Of a stretch of 64,000 nt of DNA, positions 8,470-16,229 are shown in pieces. The DNA lies in the NCBI GenBank assembly GCA_910575035.1, contig CAJTDL010000014.1, forward strand, positions 62,001 to 126,000, in the 5' to 3' direction. Below the pieces are notes generated by a model. That model did not search any database. It was not told the DNA's origin and saw only the letters and a program-made list of their open reading frames with translations. Position 1 is the first letter of the stretch. Each line of letters begins with the position of its first letter. The position numbers and the translations under genes are program-made. This DNA is from Lachnospiraceae bacterium. Lineage in GTDB: Bacteria > Bacillota > Clostridia > Lachnospirales > Lachnospiraceae.

Positions 8470-9495
8470 ATGGCAAAAAAAGTGATTACATTCGGCGAGC
8501 TTATGCTGCGCCTTGCGCCAGAAGGCTACCAACGCTTCCTGCAGGCAGGCTCCTATGGCGCAACCTACGGCGGCGGCGAAGCCAATGTTGCCGTCTCTTT
8601 GGCAAACTATGGCTTTGATTCTTATTTTGTATCCCGGCTTCCCACCCATGAAATCGGGCAGGCCGGCGTAAATGCCTTGCGGAAATTCGGCGTCAACACT
8701 TCCTTCCTGGCAAGGGGAGGCAGCCGGGTAGGCATTTACTTTGTAGAAAAAGGAGCCTCCCAAAGACCCTCTAAAGTGATTTATGACCGCTCCCATTCTG
8801 CCTTGGCAGAAGCCGCCCCTACAGATTTTCCATGGGACGCCATTATGGCAAATGCTGCATGGTTCCACTTTACCGGGATTACCCCTGCATTGAACAGCCA
8901 GGTGGCCCACCTCTGCCTGGAAGCCTGCAAGGCGGCAAAGTACGCTGGGGCTACCATTTCCTGTGACTTAAATTACCGAAACAAATTATGGAGCCGTGAA
9001 AAGGCCGGGCAGGTCATGGAAAAACTCTGCAAATATGTAGATGTGTGCATTGCCAACGAAGAAGACGCCGCAGATGTATTCGGCATCCATGCCAAAAATA
9101 CGGATGTGACAGCAGGGACTGTGAGCCAGGAAGGCTACAAAGATGTGGCAAAACAGCTTATGGAGCGCTTTTCCTTCCAACAGGTAGCAATCACCTTGCG
9201 AGAATCTGTATCTGCAAATGATAACTACTGGTCTGCCATGCTTTACGATGGGAAGGATTATTTCTTCAGCAGGAAATACAAAATGCACATTGTCGACCGT
9301 GTAGGCGGGGGGGACAGCTTTGGGGGAGGGCTGATTGCATCTTCCCTTAACGGCTATGACCCACAGAAAGCCATTGATTTTGCCGTGGCAGCTTCCTGCC
9401 TGAAACACTCCATCGAAGGGGATTTTAATTTGGTATCCCAGGAAGAAGTCTTAAGGCTGGCAGGCGGCGATGGTTCTGGAAGGGTACAGCGGTAG
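8470..9495 (+). CDS. kdgK: 2-keto-3-deoxygluconate kinase (PfkB family)
   Basis: Ribokinase-fold sugar kinase of 341 residues, probably phosphorylating 2-keto-3-deoxygluconate from uronate or pectin breakdown. The start is the ATG of MAKKVITFGELMLRLAP, preceded by AAAGGAGAT at nine bases. The upstream extension of the open frame lacks such a site. GGGEANVAVSLANYG (about 35-50) is the sugar-binding region. DRVGGGDSFGGGL near the C-terminus is the PfkB anion-hole and catalytic Asp motif, with an extra Gly replacing the usual GAGD. No kdgA or uronate isomerase genes are adjacent, so the substrate is inferred from family resemblance. A strong terminator follows. Confidence 0.87.
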   Translation: MAKKVITFGELMLRLAPEGYQRFLQAGSYGATYGGGEANVAVSLANYGFDSYFVSRLPTHEIGQAGVNALRKFGVNTSFLARGGSRVGIYFVEKGASQRPSKVIYDRSHSALAEAAPTDFPWDAIMANAAWFHFTGITPALNSQVAHLCLEACKAAKYAGATISCDLNYRNKLWSREKAGQVMEKLCKYVDVCIANEEDAADVFGIHAKNTDVTAGTVSQEGYKDVAKQLMERFSFQQVAITLRESVSANDNYWSAMLYDGKDYFFSRKYKMHIVDRVGGGDSFGGGLIASSLNGYDPQKAIDFAVAASCLKHSIEGDFNLVSQEEVLRLAGGDGSGRVQR

Positions 9496-9584
9496 CATTT
9501 TGCACTGCCGAATGGCAGGCTGCCCCCTATCCCAAACATGGCAGCATTTTTGCCTGCCTAAAATATTGGAACTGTACGCCGCAG

Positions 9585-9636
9585 AAAATCCCCCGCAGCA
9601 AATCAAATTGCCCAAATTTGCTGTGGGGGATTTTCC
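9585..9636 (+). terminator. Intrinsic terminator after kdgK
   Basis: A long stem pairs AAAATCCCCCGCAGCAAAT with ATTTGCTGTGGGGGATTTT (one mismatch), loop about 12 nt. The A-tract and T-tract on either side could let it serve both the kdgK side and the opposing membrane-protein gene. Confidence 0.85.
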
Positions 9637-9681
9637 AGTTCATGCCTCCTGCCTATGTATATTTCACCAGATCCTGCCGAC

Positions 9682-10089
9682 TTAGCCTGCCATGCCGCCA
9701 ATCATCCCAGCGCCTGTGCACAGGATGAGGGTAGTGGCAAACCGGGATATTTCCATGTGGAATCCTTTTTGGAACACAACCGATCCCACTGCCAGAATCA
9801 GAAAATAGCAGCATCCCATTGCCATGCCCCATAAAAATTTACGGCTCTTCATTACCTTTCCGCCCAGGATCCCCCCCAAAAAGCAGGATGCCACATAAAT
9901 CACCACAATGCCTATGGAAACGGCACTTTCGCTTAGCTGCATTTTATACAGCATCGTTGCCAAAAGCAGCAGCAGGGCGCCCGTTACCAGATACATCGCC
10001 AGCAAAATTTTTAATATGGACAAAACAGATACGCTGGGGCTGCTTTCCCCCTGCCTGCGTACAGGAATCCTCTTTTCGTTTTTTTCCAT
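9682..10089 (-). CDS. TIGR04086-family membrane protein
   Basis: 135 residues with a basic N-terminus (MEKNEKRIPVRRQG) and four predicted membrane helices (about 23-46, 56-80, 86-107 and 115-135). The Gly-rich second helix (FLGGILGGKVMKSRK) and the end TGAGMIGGMAG fit the TIGR04086 family of small Firmicutes membrane proteins, whose function is not established. It stands alone between convergent kdgK and a non-coding region. No export or secretion genes are next to it here. Confidence 0.75.
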   Translation of the reverse strand: MEKNEKRIPVRRQGESSPSVSVLSILKILLAMYLVTGALLLLLATMLYKMQLSESAVSIGIVVIYVASCFLGGILGGKVMKSRKFLWGMAMGCCYFLILAVGSVVFQKGFHMEISRFATTLILCTGAGMIGGMAG

Positions 10090-10280
10090 CCTAATTTCCC
10101 CTTTCTTTGAAAATCACCACATCTTTCGTCCCATCCTTCATCCTATTTTATTTTATTCAGGCAGGATCTAAACTATTCCAATTTCCCTTTTTCGCTGCTG
10201 CCGTGCAGCCATTGGCAGTTCCTTGCCAAACGAGCGCCTCCATACTCGCGGCCTAAAAGCCCCCAATAGGAAACTATTTT

Positions 10281-10327
10281 CTAACCAAAAAATCTGCAGG
10301 ACAGCTTTCACACTATCCTGCAGATTT
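10281..10327 (-). terminator. Strong minus-strand terminator-like hairpin without an obvious gene
   Basis: AAATCTGCAGGA (10290-10301) pairs perfectly with TCCTGCAGATTT (10316-10327), and on the minus strand the second arm runs into ATTTTTTGG. No intact gene precedes it on that strand. It could end transcripts of a degraded gene at about 10.45 kb. Confidence 0.6.
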
Positions 10328-10445
10328 CTGCATATTCTGTTTACCAACAATTTATATCCCATGGAAGGCTTCCTTCCATGCTGCTTTTAAAATCTGCTGC
10401 CAGATAGTGTCAGCCCTTTGCCATTTCAACCGCTTTGCCTGCCAT

Positions 10446-10523
10446 TCATACCAGCTGTTTTCCAAACACCTTCCTATATTCCTCTGCATGTTCCAACGTA
10501 ATCTGCAGCTTCTTCTGCAGTTT
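10446..10523 (-). pseudogene. Possible gene remnant cut by repeat copy B
   Basis: On the minus strand, a frame ending KLQKKLQITLEHAEEYRKVF...V stop runs directly into the partial repeat at 10524-10556, after which the reading changes character. It looks like the last 25 codons of a lost gene truncated by a repeat insertion. No family is recognised, and chance cannot be excluded. The rest of the 10090-10590 gap shows no gene. Confidence 0.25.
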
Positions 10524-10556
10524 GGCTATGAGCGGCCCCAGGCCGTGAATAGTAAC
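10524..10556 (+). repeat. MITE-like repeat, copy B (right end only)
   Basis: Only the right end of the repeat family is present: CTATGAGCGGCCCC then AGGCCGTGAATAGTAAC, matching copy A over about 33 bases. The left part is missing. Confidence 0.75.
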
Positions 10557-10596
10557 CTGAATAATGCCAGACACATGAACAGACAAAAAAATGCTC

Positions 10597-10625
10597 TTGC
10601 AATCAAAACCAAGATATGCTATATT
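10597..10625 (+). promoter_or_regulatory. Promoter of the putative antitoxin RNA
   Basis: TTGCAA, 17-base spacer, TATATT on the plus strand, convergent with the small toxin gene. No coding sequence with a ribosome binding site lies downstream on this strand, so the likely product is a small RNA. Confidence 0.65.
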
Positions 10626-10631
10626 ATAGAC

Positions 10632-10722
10632 ACAAAGAAAAAGCAACCGCCCACAAGGGGTTGGCCGAATGTATAAGATAGCAATGCCACCCGAACACCG
10701 ACCAAAGTATCAGGGTGGCTTT
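10632..10722 (+). ncRNA. Putative type I antitoxin RNA
   Basis: Inferred transcript of about 90 nt from the promoter at 10597-10625. It contains a CAACC...GGTTG hairpin and ends in GCCACCC (10686-10692) pairing with GGGTGGC (10713-10719), followed by TTT. It runs towards the toxin gene and would overlap the 3' end of the toxin mRNA, the convergent layout of txpA/ratA-like type I systems of Firmicutes. The ends are estimates from sequence only. Confidence 0.5.
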
Positions 10723-10734
10723 CGCAATGTAAGG

Positions 10735-10830
10735 CTACTTACAAAACGTAAATACGAATGTAAGCAATGCCAAGATGAATAAACCAAAGGTCATTAAATC
10801 TTTAAAATCAAAACCGTTCGGACTTCTCAT
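10735..10830 (-). CDS. 31-residue hydrophobic peptide, holin-like type I toxin candidate
   Basis: An ATG at 10830 with GGGGGTGAT just before it opens a 31-codon frame: an acidic/polar start (MRSPNGFDFKDLM), a single membrane helix (FGLFILALLTFVF), a short end TFCK and a TAG. This architecture matches the small putative holin-like toxins (TxpA/BsrG/Fst-like type I toxins) that insert in the inner membrane. A CATTCT-AAAG-AGAATG hairpin immediately precedes the Shine-Dalgarno, as in type I systems where translation is delayed by leader structure. It has its own promoter and a facing RNA promoter. The function is inferred, not shown. Confidence 0.65.
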   Translation of the reverse strand: MRSPNGFDFKDLMTFGLFILALLTFVFTFCK

Positions 10831-10894
10831 AGCATCACCCCCATTCTCTTTAGAATGAGGTCAACACACCCTGTAACACGATTGCTTTTTTGGG

Positions 10895-10923
10895 ATTATA
10901 TCACATCATTTGACACTCCACAA
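10895..10923 (-). promoter_or_regulatory. Promoter of the toxin-like peptide gene
   Basis: Minus-strand TTGTGG, 17-base spacer, perfect TATAAT. The implied leader is about 58 nt and includes the hairpin upstream of the ribosome binding site. Confidence 0.65.
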
Positions 10924-10962
10924 TAATATCTTTTATTTTTCATTATTATAAAGTAACACCAG

Positions 10963-11110
10963 GTTACTATTCACGGCTCAGGAATGCGCTGAACTGCGCA
11001 TTCCGTGAGAACATGATTCAGGTGTGAGGAACGATATTTGCACAGCAAAACTTGGAATACTGCCCCGAATTGCTGCTATGAGCGGCCTCCAGCCCGTAAA
11101 CCATAATAAC
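10963..11110 (+). repeat. MITE-like repeat, copy C (degenerate right end)
   Basis: It starts GTTACTATTCACGGC, carries the same GGAATGCGC/GCGCATTCC hairpin, and follows copy A along its whole length. The right end has decayed (CCCGTAAACCATAATAAC). No clear target duplication. Together with copy B it brackets the toxin-antitoxin-like locus. Confidence 0.8.
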
Positions 11111-11155
11111 TATTTCTAAAATTTCCCTAAATTCCTTGCAAAATCCTGCTGTATC

Positions 11156-11173
11156 CAGTATATTAATATACTG
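11156..11173. promoter_or_regulatory. 18-bp perfect palindrome abutting the CNNM gene ribosome binding site
   Basis: CAGTATATTAATATACTG is its own reverse complement, and its last G is the first base of the GAAAGGAG Shine-Dalgarno. It could be a DNA operator or, in RNA, a hairpin next to the ribosome site. Confidence 0.5.
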
Positions 11174-11182
11174 AAAGGAGAG

Positions 11183-12466
11183 ATGTACTTGGATACAAGT
11201 GACGTCATACAGTTACTAATTGTCATTATTTTATTATTGTTATCTGCCTTCTTTTCCTCTGCGGAGACCGCTTTGGTCACCTCCAATAAAATCCGGCTCA
11301 GAAGCATGGCAGAGGACGGCAACAAACGGGCTAAACGCGTGCTGGAGATCACAGACGACTCTGGCAAGATGCTCAGCGCCATCTTGATTGGCAACAATAT
11401 CGTGAACCTATCTGCATCTTCCATCGCTACTGCCCTGGCTATTAAGCTTTTCGGCAATGCCGGTGCCGGGATCGCAACAGGGATTCTGGCTGTTTTAGTC
11501 CTGATTTTTGGTGAAATTTCGCCTAAGACCCTCGCTACCATCCATGCAGATAAGATTTCACTGGCTTATGCCGGAATCATCAATGGGCTAATGAAAGTGC
11601 TGACCCCAGTGATTTTCATTATCAATAAGCTGGCTATGGGATTTTTGATGCTATTGCGGGTGGATCCTTCTGCAAACCAAAATACTATGACAGAGGATGA
11701 GCTGCGTACGATTGTGGATGTGAGCCACGAGGAAGGCGTGATTGAAACAGAAGAACGGGAAATGATCAACAATGTATTTGACTTCGGCGACGCCCAGGCC
11801 AAGGAGGTCATGGTGCCCCGTATTGACATGACATTTGCTGACATTAACAACACTTATGACGAGCTGCTGGAAATCTTTCGGGAGGACAAATACACGCGCC
11901 TCCCTGTATATGAGGATTCCACAGACAATGTAGTAGGCATCATTAACATGAAAGACCTGCTTCTTACGAAACATAAAGAAGAATTTTCCGTCCGCAGCAT
12001 TATGCGAAAAGCCTACTACACTTATGAACACAAAAATACTGCAGAGCTTTTGCTTGAAATGAGAAAATCATCCATCAATATTGCAATTGTGCTGGATGAA
12101 TACGGCGCTACTGCCGGACTAATCACATTAGAGGATCTGTTAGAGGAAATCGTGGGCGAAATCCGGGACGAATATGACCTGGATGAGGAAGACCCAATCC
12201 AGAAGATCAGTGATTTAGAGTATATGGTGCAAGGATCTATGAACTTAAATGATTTATGCGACAAGCTGGATCTTGCTTTGATTTCGGAGGATTATGACTC
12301 CATCGGCGGATATATGATCGGGCTTTTAGACCACCTTCCCAGAGTAGGGGAATCCATTTCTACGCCAGAGGATGTTTTCCTGCGGGTAGAGGATATGGAG
12401 AAGAACCGCATCCATAAGATTTTCCTGCGGCTTCCGAAAAGCCCTGATGAGAAGGAAGAAAAGTAA
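11183..12466 (+). CDS. HlyC/CorC-type CNNM and CBS-domain membrane protein
   Basis: 427 residues. The N-terminal DUF21/CNNM transmembrane domain (about 1-190) contains SAFFSSAETALVTSN and GEISPKTLA. Two CBS domains (about 205-325) bind nucleotides in relatives, and a C-terminal CorC_HlyC domain (about 340-420) follows. Proteins of this family are linked to Mg2+ or Co2+ efflux, and the old haemolysin name is not evidence of toxicity. The start has GAAAGGAG at a good distance, with an 18-bp palindrome right in front of it. It ends 170 bases before the converging sfsA, and a hairpin terminator lies between them. Confidence 0.92.
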   Translation: MYLDTSDVIQLLIVIILLLLSAFFSSAETALVTSNKIRLRSMAEDGNKRAKRVLEITDDSGKMLSAILIGNNIVNLSASSIATALAIKLFGNAGAGIATGILAVLVLIFGEISPKTLATIHADKISLAYAGIINGLMKVLTPVIFIINKLAMGFLMLLRVDPSANQNTMTEDELRTIVDVSHEEGVIETEEREMINNVFDFGDAQAKEVMVPRIDMTFADINNTYDELLEIFREDKYTRLPVYEDSTDNVVGIINMKDLLLTKHKEEFSVRSIMRKAYYTYEHKNTAELLLEMRKSSINIAIVLDEYGATAGLITLEDLLEEIVGEIRDEYDLDEEDPIQKISDLEYMVQGSMNLNDLCDKLDLALISEDYDSIGGYMIGLLDHLPRVGESISTPEDVFLRVEDMEKNRIHKIFLRLPKSPDEKEEK

Positions 12467-12552
12467 GCAAACAGGGAAAACTATATGGAAACGCTGTGCT
12501 ACCAGCTCAAGGAACACTGAGGAGAAGGTAGAAAAGTGAACAAACAGTTAAA

Positions 12553-12589
12553 GGCAGGACTTTGGGATCAGAATCCCTTTCCTGCCCTT
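12553..12589 (+). terminator. Terminator between the CNNM gene and sfsA
   Basis: GGCAGGA...GGGAT-caga-ATCCC...CCTGCC forms a two-part hairpin followed by CTTTCC. The T-tract is short but could end transcription of the CNNM gene; A residues on the other side could serve sfsA. Confidence 0.55.
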
Positions 12590-12636
12590 TCCATATCCAT
12601 TACAGTAAAACGAATCTGGCATACCCTTACCATCGT

Positions 12637-13533
12637 CTATAATTTCACTTCTACAGGCTGATCTAACAAAATCTCTCCTGCGGTTACTTTGCAGCCATAG
12701 GCAAGCACTTTCACACCGGATTTTTGTACCTGGCGCAGTGTTTCCCCGAACTTGGGATGCGTTCGGTCATTTGGCTCAAGATAGCGGATCCCCTCCATTT
12801 GAATTACAAACAGCGCAATCCCTTCATAACCTTCCCGCACTGCCCTCTCCAACTCCAGCAGGTGTTTGATTCCCCGTTCTGTGGGGGCGTCTGGGAAACG
12901 GGCAACGCCATTCTCTTCTAAAGTGACGCCTTTGACTTCTATAAAAACCTTTTTACATATTCCCCCTTGCTCCACTTCTACATAAAAATCAATCCTGGAA
13001 TTTCCATATCTGCATTCTGGCTTTATCCAGGCAATGCCAGGTTCATATTTACCTTCTGGTTTTATCCAGGCAATGCCAGGTTCATATTTACCTTCTGGTT
13101 TTATACAGGCAATGCCAGGTTCATATTTACCTTCTGGTTTTATCCAGGCAATGCCAGGTTCATATTTACCTTCTGGTTTTATACAGGCAATACCCGAAAG
13201 CAAGCCTTCCTTTGCCTGCAAAAACCCGCACTGTCCCTGCCCGCTTAGGAAATTCCCTTTCTGCAGGCATTCCAGCACAACCTTATTGGGCGCCTGGGAA
13301 TCGATGTTGATCAGTTCCCTGCCTTTTCGAACCGTTATTAAGTCATAGGCCGTCTTTCGGTTGGAATTCGCGCTTTTTTCCAGCCATACCTCCGCACCTG
13401 GCAGCAGCAGCTCACCGCACCTGCCAGTATTTTTCACATGGCACATTTCAGCCCTGCCGTTTATTTCCACTATTGCAATAAAACGGTTGGGACGCTCCAA
13501 AAAGCGCCCCTGTACTACCTGTCTGTATTTCAT
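12637..13533 (-). CDS. sfsA: SfsA-family protein with an internal tandem-repeat insertion
   Basis: DNA-binding/sugar fermentation stimulation protein of 298 residues, while SfsA is normally about 230-245. Family segments are present: FLERPNRFIAIVEINGR at the start, HVKNTGRCGELLLPG, the nuclease-like RIDFYVE with FIEVKGVTLEENG, and FPDAPTERGIKHLLEL. The surplus is a block at residues about 115-174 made of 13-residue repeats, GKYEPGIA(C or W)IKPE. It sits just before CRYGNSRIDFY, which normally follows directly. The repeat keeps the frame, so the protein is probably made, with a loop added next to the nuclease-like core. Its precise biochemical role is not established. Confidence 0.9.
   Translation of the reverse strand: MKYRQVVQGRFLERPNRFIAIVEINGRAEMCHVKNTGRCGELLLPGAEVWLEKSANSNRKTAYDLITVRKGRELINIDSQAPNKVVLECLQKGNFLSGQGQCGFLQAKEGLLSGIACIKPEGKYEPGIAWIKPEGKYEPGIACIKPEGKYEPGIAWIKPEGKYEPGIAWIKPECRYGNSRIDFYVEVEQGGICKKVFIEVKGVTLEENGVARFPDAPTERGIKHLLELERAVREGYEGIALFVIQMEGIRYLEPNDRTHPKFGETLRQVQKSGVKVLAYGCKVTAGEILLDQPVEVKL
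13023..13200. repeat. 39-bp tandem repeat inside sfsA
   Basis: Period of exactly 39 bases with unit starts at 13023, 13062, 13101, 13140 and 13179. There are four full units and a partial fifth, nearly identical apart from a single T/G change that swaps Cys for Trp. Because 39 is a multiple of three, copy number can change without breaking the sfsA frame. Confidence 0.95.
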
Positions 13534-13658
13534 GATGCATCATCCCCTTTAAACGGAAGGCAATCATTCTATTTTCCGAAACTGCCATGGATTTGCGTAC
13601 ATTCTTGTCTGCAAATCCCTGGCTTCTCCTAATAGGCGCTTAACCGCTTCACGAAGGC

Positions 13659-15932
13659 TTAATTTAACCTCCAGATGTCTTTATTATACTCCGCAATGGT
13701 ACGGTCAGATGAGAAGAAGCCTGCTTTGGCTGTGTTCACCAGCATTTTCTTAGCCCATTCCCTGCGGTTTTCATAGTCTCTGTAAATTTCTTCTTTCTTG
13801 GCTGCATAGTCCTTATAATCCAGAAGGGTCATAAACCAGTCTTTATTCAGAAGCTCATTATAAAGGCGTTCCAGGTTCTCCCTTTGGCCAATCTGCATCA
13901 GCCTGTCGCCTACAATGAAGTCTACGGCTTCGCGGATGTCGGGATTTGCCTCATAGTAATCCCTGGAAACGTAGTCTGCCTTTGCATAGTGGTCAATCAC
14001 GGTATCAGAGCTTTCTCCAAAAATGTAGATGTTTTCACGCCCTACCAGATCTGCAATCTCTACATTTGCGCCATCCATGGTGCCCAAAGTGACTGCGCCG
14101 TTCAGCATGAACTTCATATTTCCAGTTCCAGAGGCTTCTTTGGATGCCAGGGAAATCTGTTCGGAAATGTCACAGGCAGGAATCAGCTTCTCTGCTTTTG
14201 TCACGTTGTAATTTTCTACCATTACTACCTTCAGGTATGGGCTTACTTCCGGGTCGTTGTTGACCACTTCTTGGAGGCACAGGATCAAGTGGATAATATC
14301 CTTGGCAATGATATAGGCCGGAGCTGCCTTTGCACCGAAAATAATGGTGATTGGAGTGGAAGGCCTGTGGCCGCGCTTAATCTCCAGATATTTATGGATC
14401 ACATACAAGGCGTTCATCTGCTGGCGCTTGTACTCGTGGAGGCGCTTGATCTGGATATCAAAAATGGAATTTTCGTCAATTTCCAGTCCCTGGGTTTCCC
14501 GCAGATAGGCTGCCAGGCTGTGCTTGTTTTCCCTTTTGATCTCCTGTAAGCGCTCCAGGACATGGTTGTCCTCTACATGAGCCAGGAGCTTTTCCAGTTC
14601 ATTTGCGTCCTTGTGCCAGCCCTTCCCGATTACTTCGTCCAGGTAACGGCTCAGGCCTTTGTTGCAGTGCATCAGCCAGCGGCGGAAGGTAATGCCGTTT
14701 GTCTTATTATTGAATTTCTCTGGGTAAATCTGGTAGAAATTGTTCAGCTCATTTTTCTTCAGGATCTCGGTATGCAGGTAGGCAACGCCATTCACACTAT
14801 AGCCGTAATGGATGTCCATATGGGCCATGTGCACCAGGTTATTCCCATCAATAATCCTTACGGATGGATCCTGGAACTTGTCTTTTACAATGGTGTCCAG
14901 TTCCCGGATAATAGGCATAAGCTGGGGAACGGCTTTTTCCAGGTAATCCATCGGCCATTTTTCCAGAGCCTCTGCCAGGATGGTGTGGTTGGTGTATGCA
15001 CATGTCTTGGATACAATGTTAATCGCATCCTGCATACGGATCCCTTTTTCCATCAGCAGGCGGATCAATTCCGGGATGATCATGCTGGGATGGGTGTCGT
15101 TAATCTGGATAGCGGCATAGTCGGGCAAGTCATAGAAATTAGAACCCTTGGCCTCACACTCGGACAGGATCAGCTTTGCCGCATTGCTTACCATGAAGTA
15201 CTGCTGGTATACACGCAGCAGGCGGCCTGCGTCATCGGAATCATCCGGGTACAGGAAAAGGGTCAGGTTCTTCATGATGTCCTCTTTGTTGAAATTGATG
15301 CCCTCCTCTACCAGGCTTTCATCTACGGTTTCAATATCAAATAAATGGAGCTTATTGGTCCGATTGTCAAATCCGGTCACATCCAGGTCGTACATCCTGG
15401 AATATACGGTAAACCCGCCAAACTGGACAGGATAAGTCACATCTGTTTTCGTCAGCCAGCTCTTGTCCTCCATCCAGGGATTCTTATTTTCCATCTGCAG
15501 GTGGTTCTCAAAGGTCTGCAAAAACAGGCCAAAATGATAATTCAGGCCAATGCCTGCCCCATTCATCCCCAAAGTGGCCATAGAATCCAAAAAGCATGCT
15601 GCCAAACGCCCCAGGCCGCCATTCCCCAGAGATGGCTCCGGCTCTGCCTGCTCGATTAAGTTAATGTCACGGCCATAGTCTGCCAGGATATCGGCTACCT
15701 CATCGTAAATCCCTAAATTGATCATATTATTGGACAGTAATTTCCCGATCAGAAATTCTGCGGAAATGTAGTAAACCTTCTTTTTCCCTTCCTGGCTCTC
15801 TTTGCCCTGCACCAGATCCTTCACAATCTTCAGCAGGCTATGGTACAGTTCTTCATCTGAACAGCCTGCAATATTGTGATCGCATTCCTGTTCCAATAAC
15901 ATCTTCAGTAACTGTTTGACATTGACACTCAT
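13659..15932 (-). CDS. glgP: Glycogen/maltodextrin phosphorylase
   Basis: GT35 alpha-glucan phosphorylase releasing glucose 1-phosphate from glycogen or maltodextrin. The start is the ATG of [13 protein letters not shown], with AAAGGAGAAGAA in front, giving 757 residues. The frame upstream of it is not preceded by a good site. [16 protein letters not shown] marks the N-terminal domain, and [12 protein letters not shown] holds the lysine (about residue 607) that binds pyridoxal phosphate. The length is at the short end for the family but all core motifs are present. No other glycogen genes are adjacent. It is followed by sfsA on the same strand. Confidence 0.95.
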   Translation of the reverse strand: MSVNVKQLLKMLLEQECDHNIAGCSDEELYHSLLKIVKDLVQGKESQEGKKKVYYISAEFLIGKLLSNNMINLGIYDEVADILADYGRDINLIEQAEPEPSLGNGGLGRLAACFLDSMATLGMNGAGIGLNYHFGLFLQTFENHLQMENKNPWMEDKSWLTKTDVTYPVQFGGFTVYSRMYDLDVTGFDNRTNKLHLFDIETVDESLVEEGINFNKEDIMKNLTLFLYPDDSDDAGRLLRVYQQYFMVSNAAKLILSECEAKGSNFYDLPDYAAIQINDTHPSMIIPELIRLLMEKGIRMQDAINIVSKTCAYTNHTILAEALEKWPMDYLEKAVPQLMPIIRELDTIVKDKFQDPSVRIIDGNNLVHMAHMDIHYGYSVNGVAYLHTEILKKNELNNFYQIYPEKFNNKTNGITFRRWLMHCNKGLSRYLDEVIGKGWHKDANELEKLLAHVEDNHVLERLQEIKRENKHSLAAYLRETQGLEIDENSIFDIQIKRLHEYKRQQMNALYVIHKYLEIKRGHRPSTPITIIFGAKAAPAYIIAKDIIHLILCLQEVVNNDPEVSPYLKVVMVENYNVTKAEKLIPACDISEQISLASKEASGTGNMKFMLNGAVTLGTMDGANVEIADLVGRENIYIFGESSDTVIDHYAKADYVSRDYYEANPDIREAVDFIVGDRLMQIGQRENLERLYNELLNKDWFMTLLDYKDYAAKKEEIYRDYENRREWAKKMLVNTAKAGFFSSDRTIAEYNKDIWRLN

Positions 15933-15992
15933 TTCTTCTCCTTTCCGTGCGGGATTTCGCACAACAAACATCCTTCTTAAATCATTTTATAA

Positions 15993-16135
15993 GTTACTAT
16001 TCATGGCCTGGGGCCGCTCATAGCATCAATTCGGGGCATTATTTAACGTTTTGCTTCACAAGAACCGCACCCACTCCTCAATCATGTTCTCACAGAATGC
16101 ACAGTTCAGCGCATTCCTGAGCCATAATTAGTAAC
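15993..16135 (-). repeat. MITE-like repeat, copy D (reverse orientation)
   Basis: It begins GTTACTATTCATGGC and ends GCCATAATTAGTAAC, inverted relative to copy A, with the hairpin region at 16091-16116. An 8-bp TTTTATAA stands directly on both flanks (15985-15992 and 16136-16143), a good target-site duplication. It occupies the divergent gap between glgP and the AraC-type regulator. Confidence 0.85.
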
Positions 16136-16175
16136 TTTTATAACTTATAGTATACCCCCTGCTTCCAGATTTTTC

Positions 16176-16205
16176 TTGCAGTATGATAGCAAAATATAGT
16201 ACAAT
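16176..16205 (+). promoter_or_regulatory. Probable promoter of the AraC-type regulator
   Basis: TTGCAG, 18-base spacer, TACAAT, 25 bases before the gene start. Confidence 0.5.
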
Positions 16206-16229
16206 ACTATCAAAAGAAAGGAGCCTCCT

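Noticed and set aside
13023-13200. Regularly spaced repeat that might suggest a CRISPR array
   Set aside because: Units are contiguous with no unique spacers and lie in frame inside sfsA; no cas genes are present.
13034-13348. Plus-strand frame with repeats of MPGSYLPSGFIQA
   Set aside because: Mirror of the sfsA minisatellite; no ribosome site.
15961-16145. Riboswitch or leader upstream of glgP
   Set aside because: The structured sequence is explained by repeat copy D, and it lies beyond the start of glgP without a promoter oriented through it.
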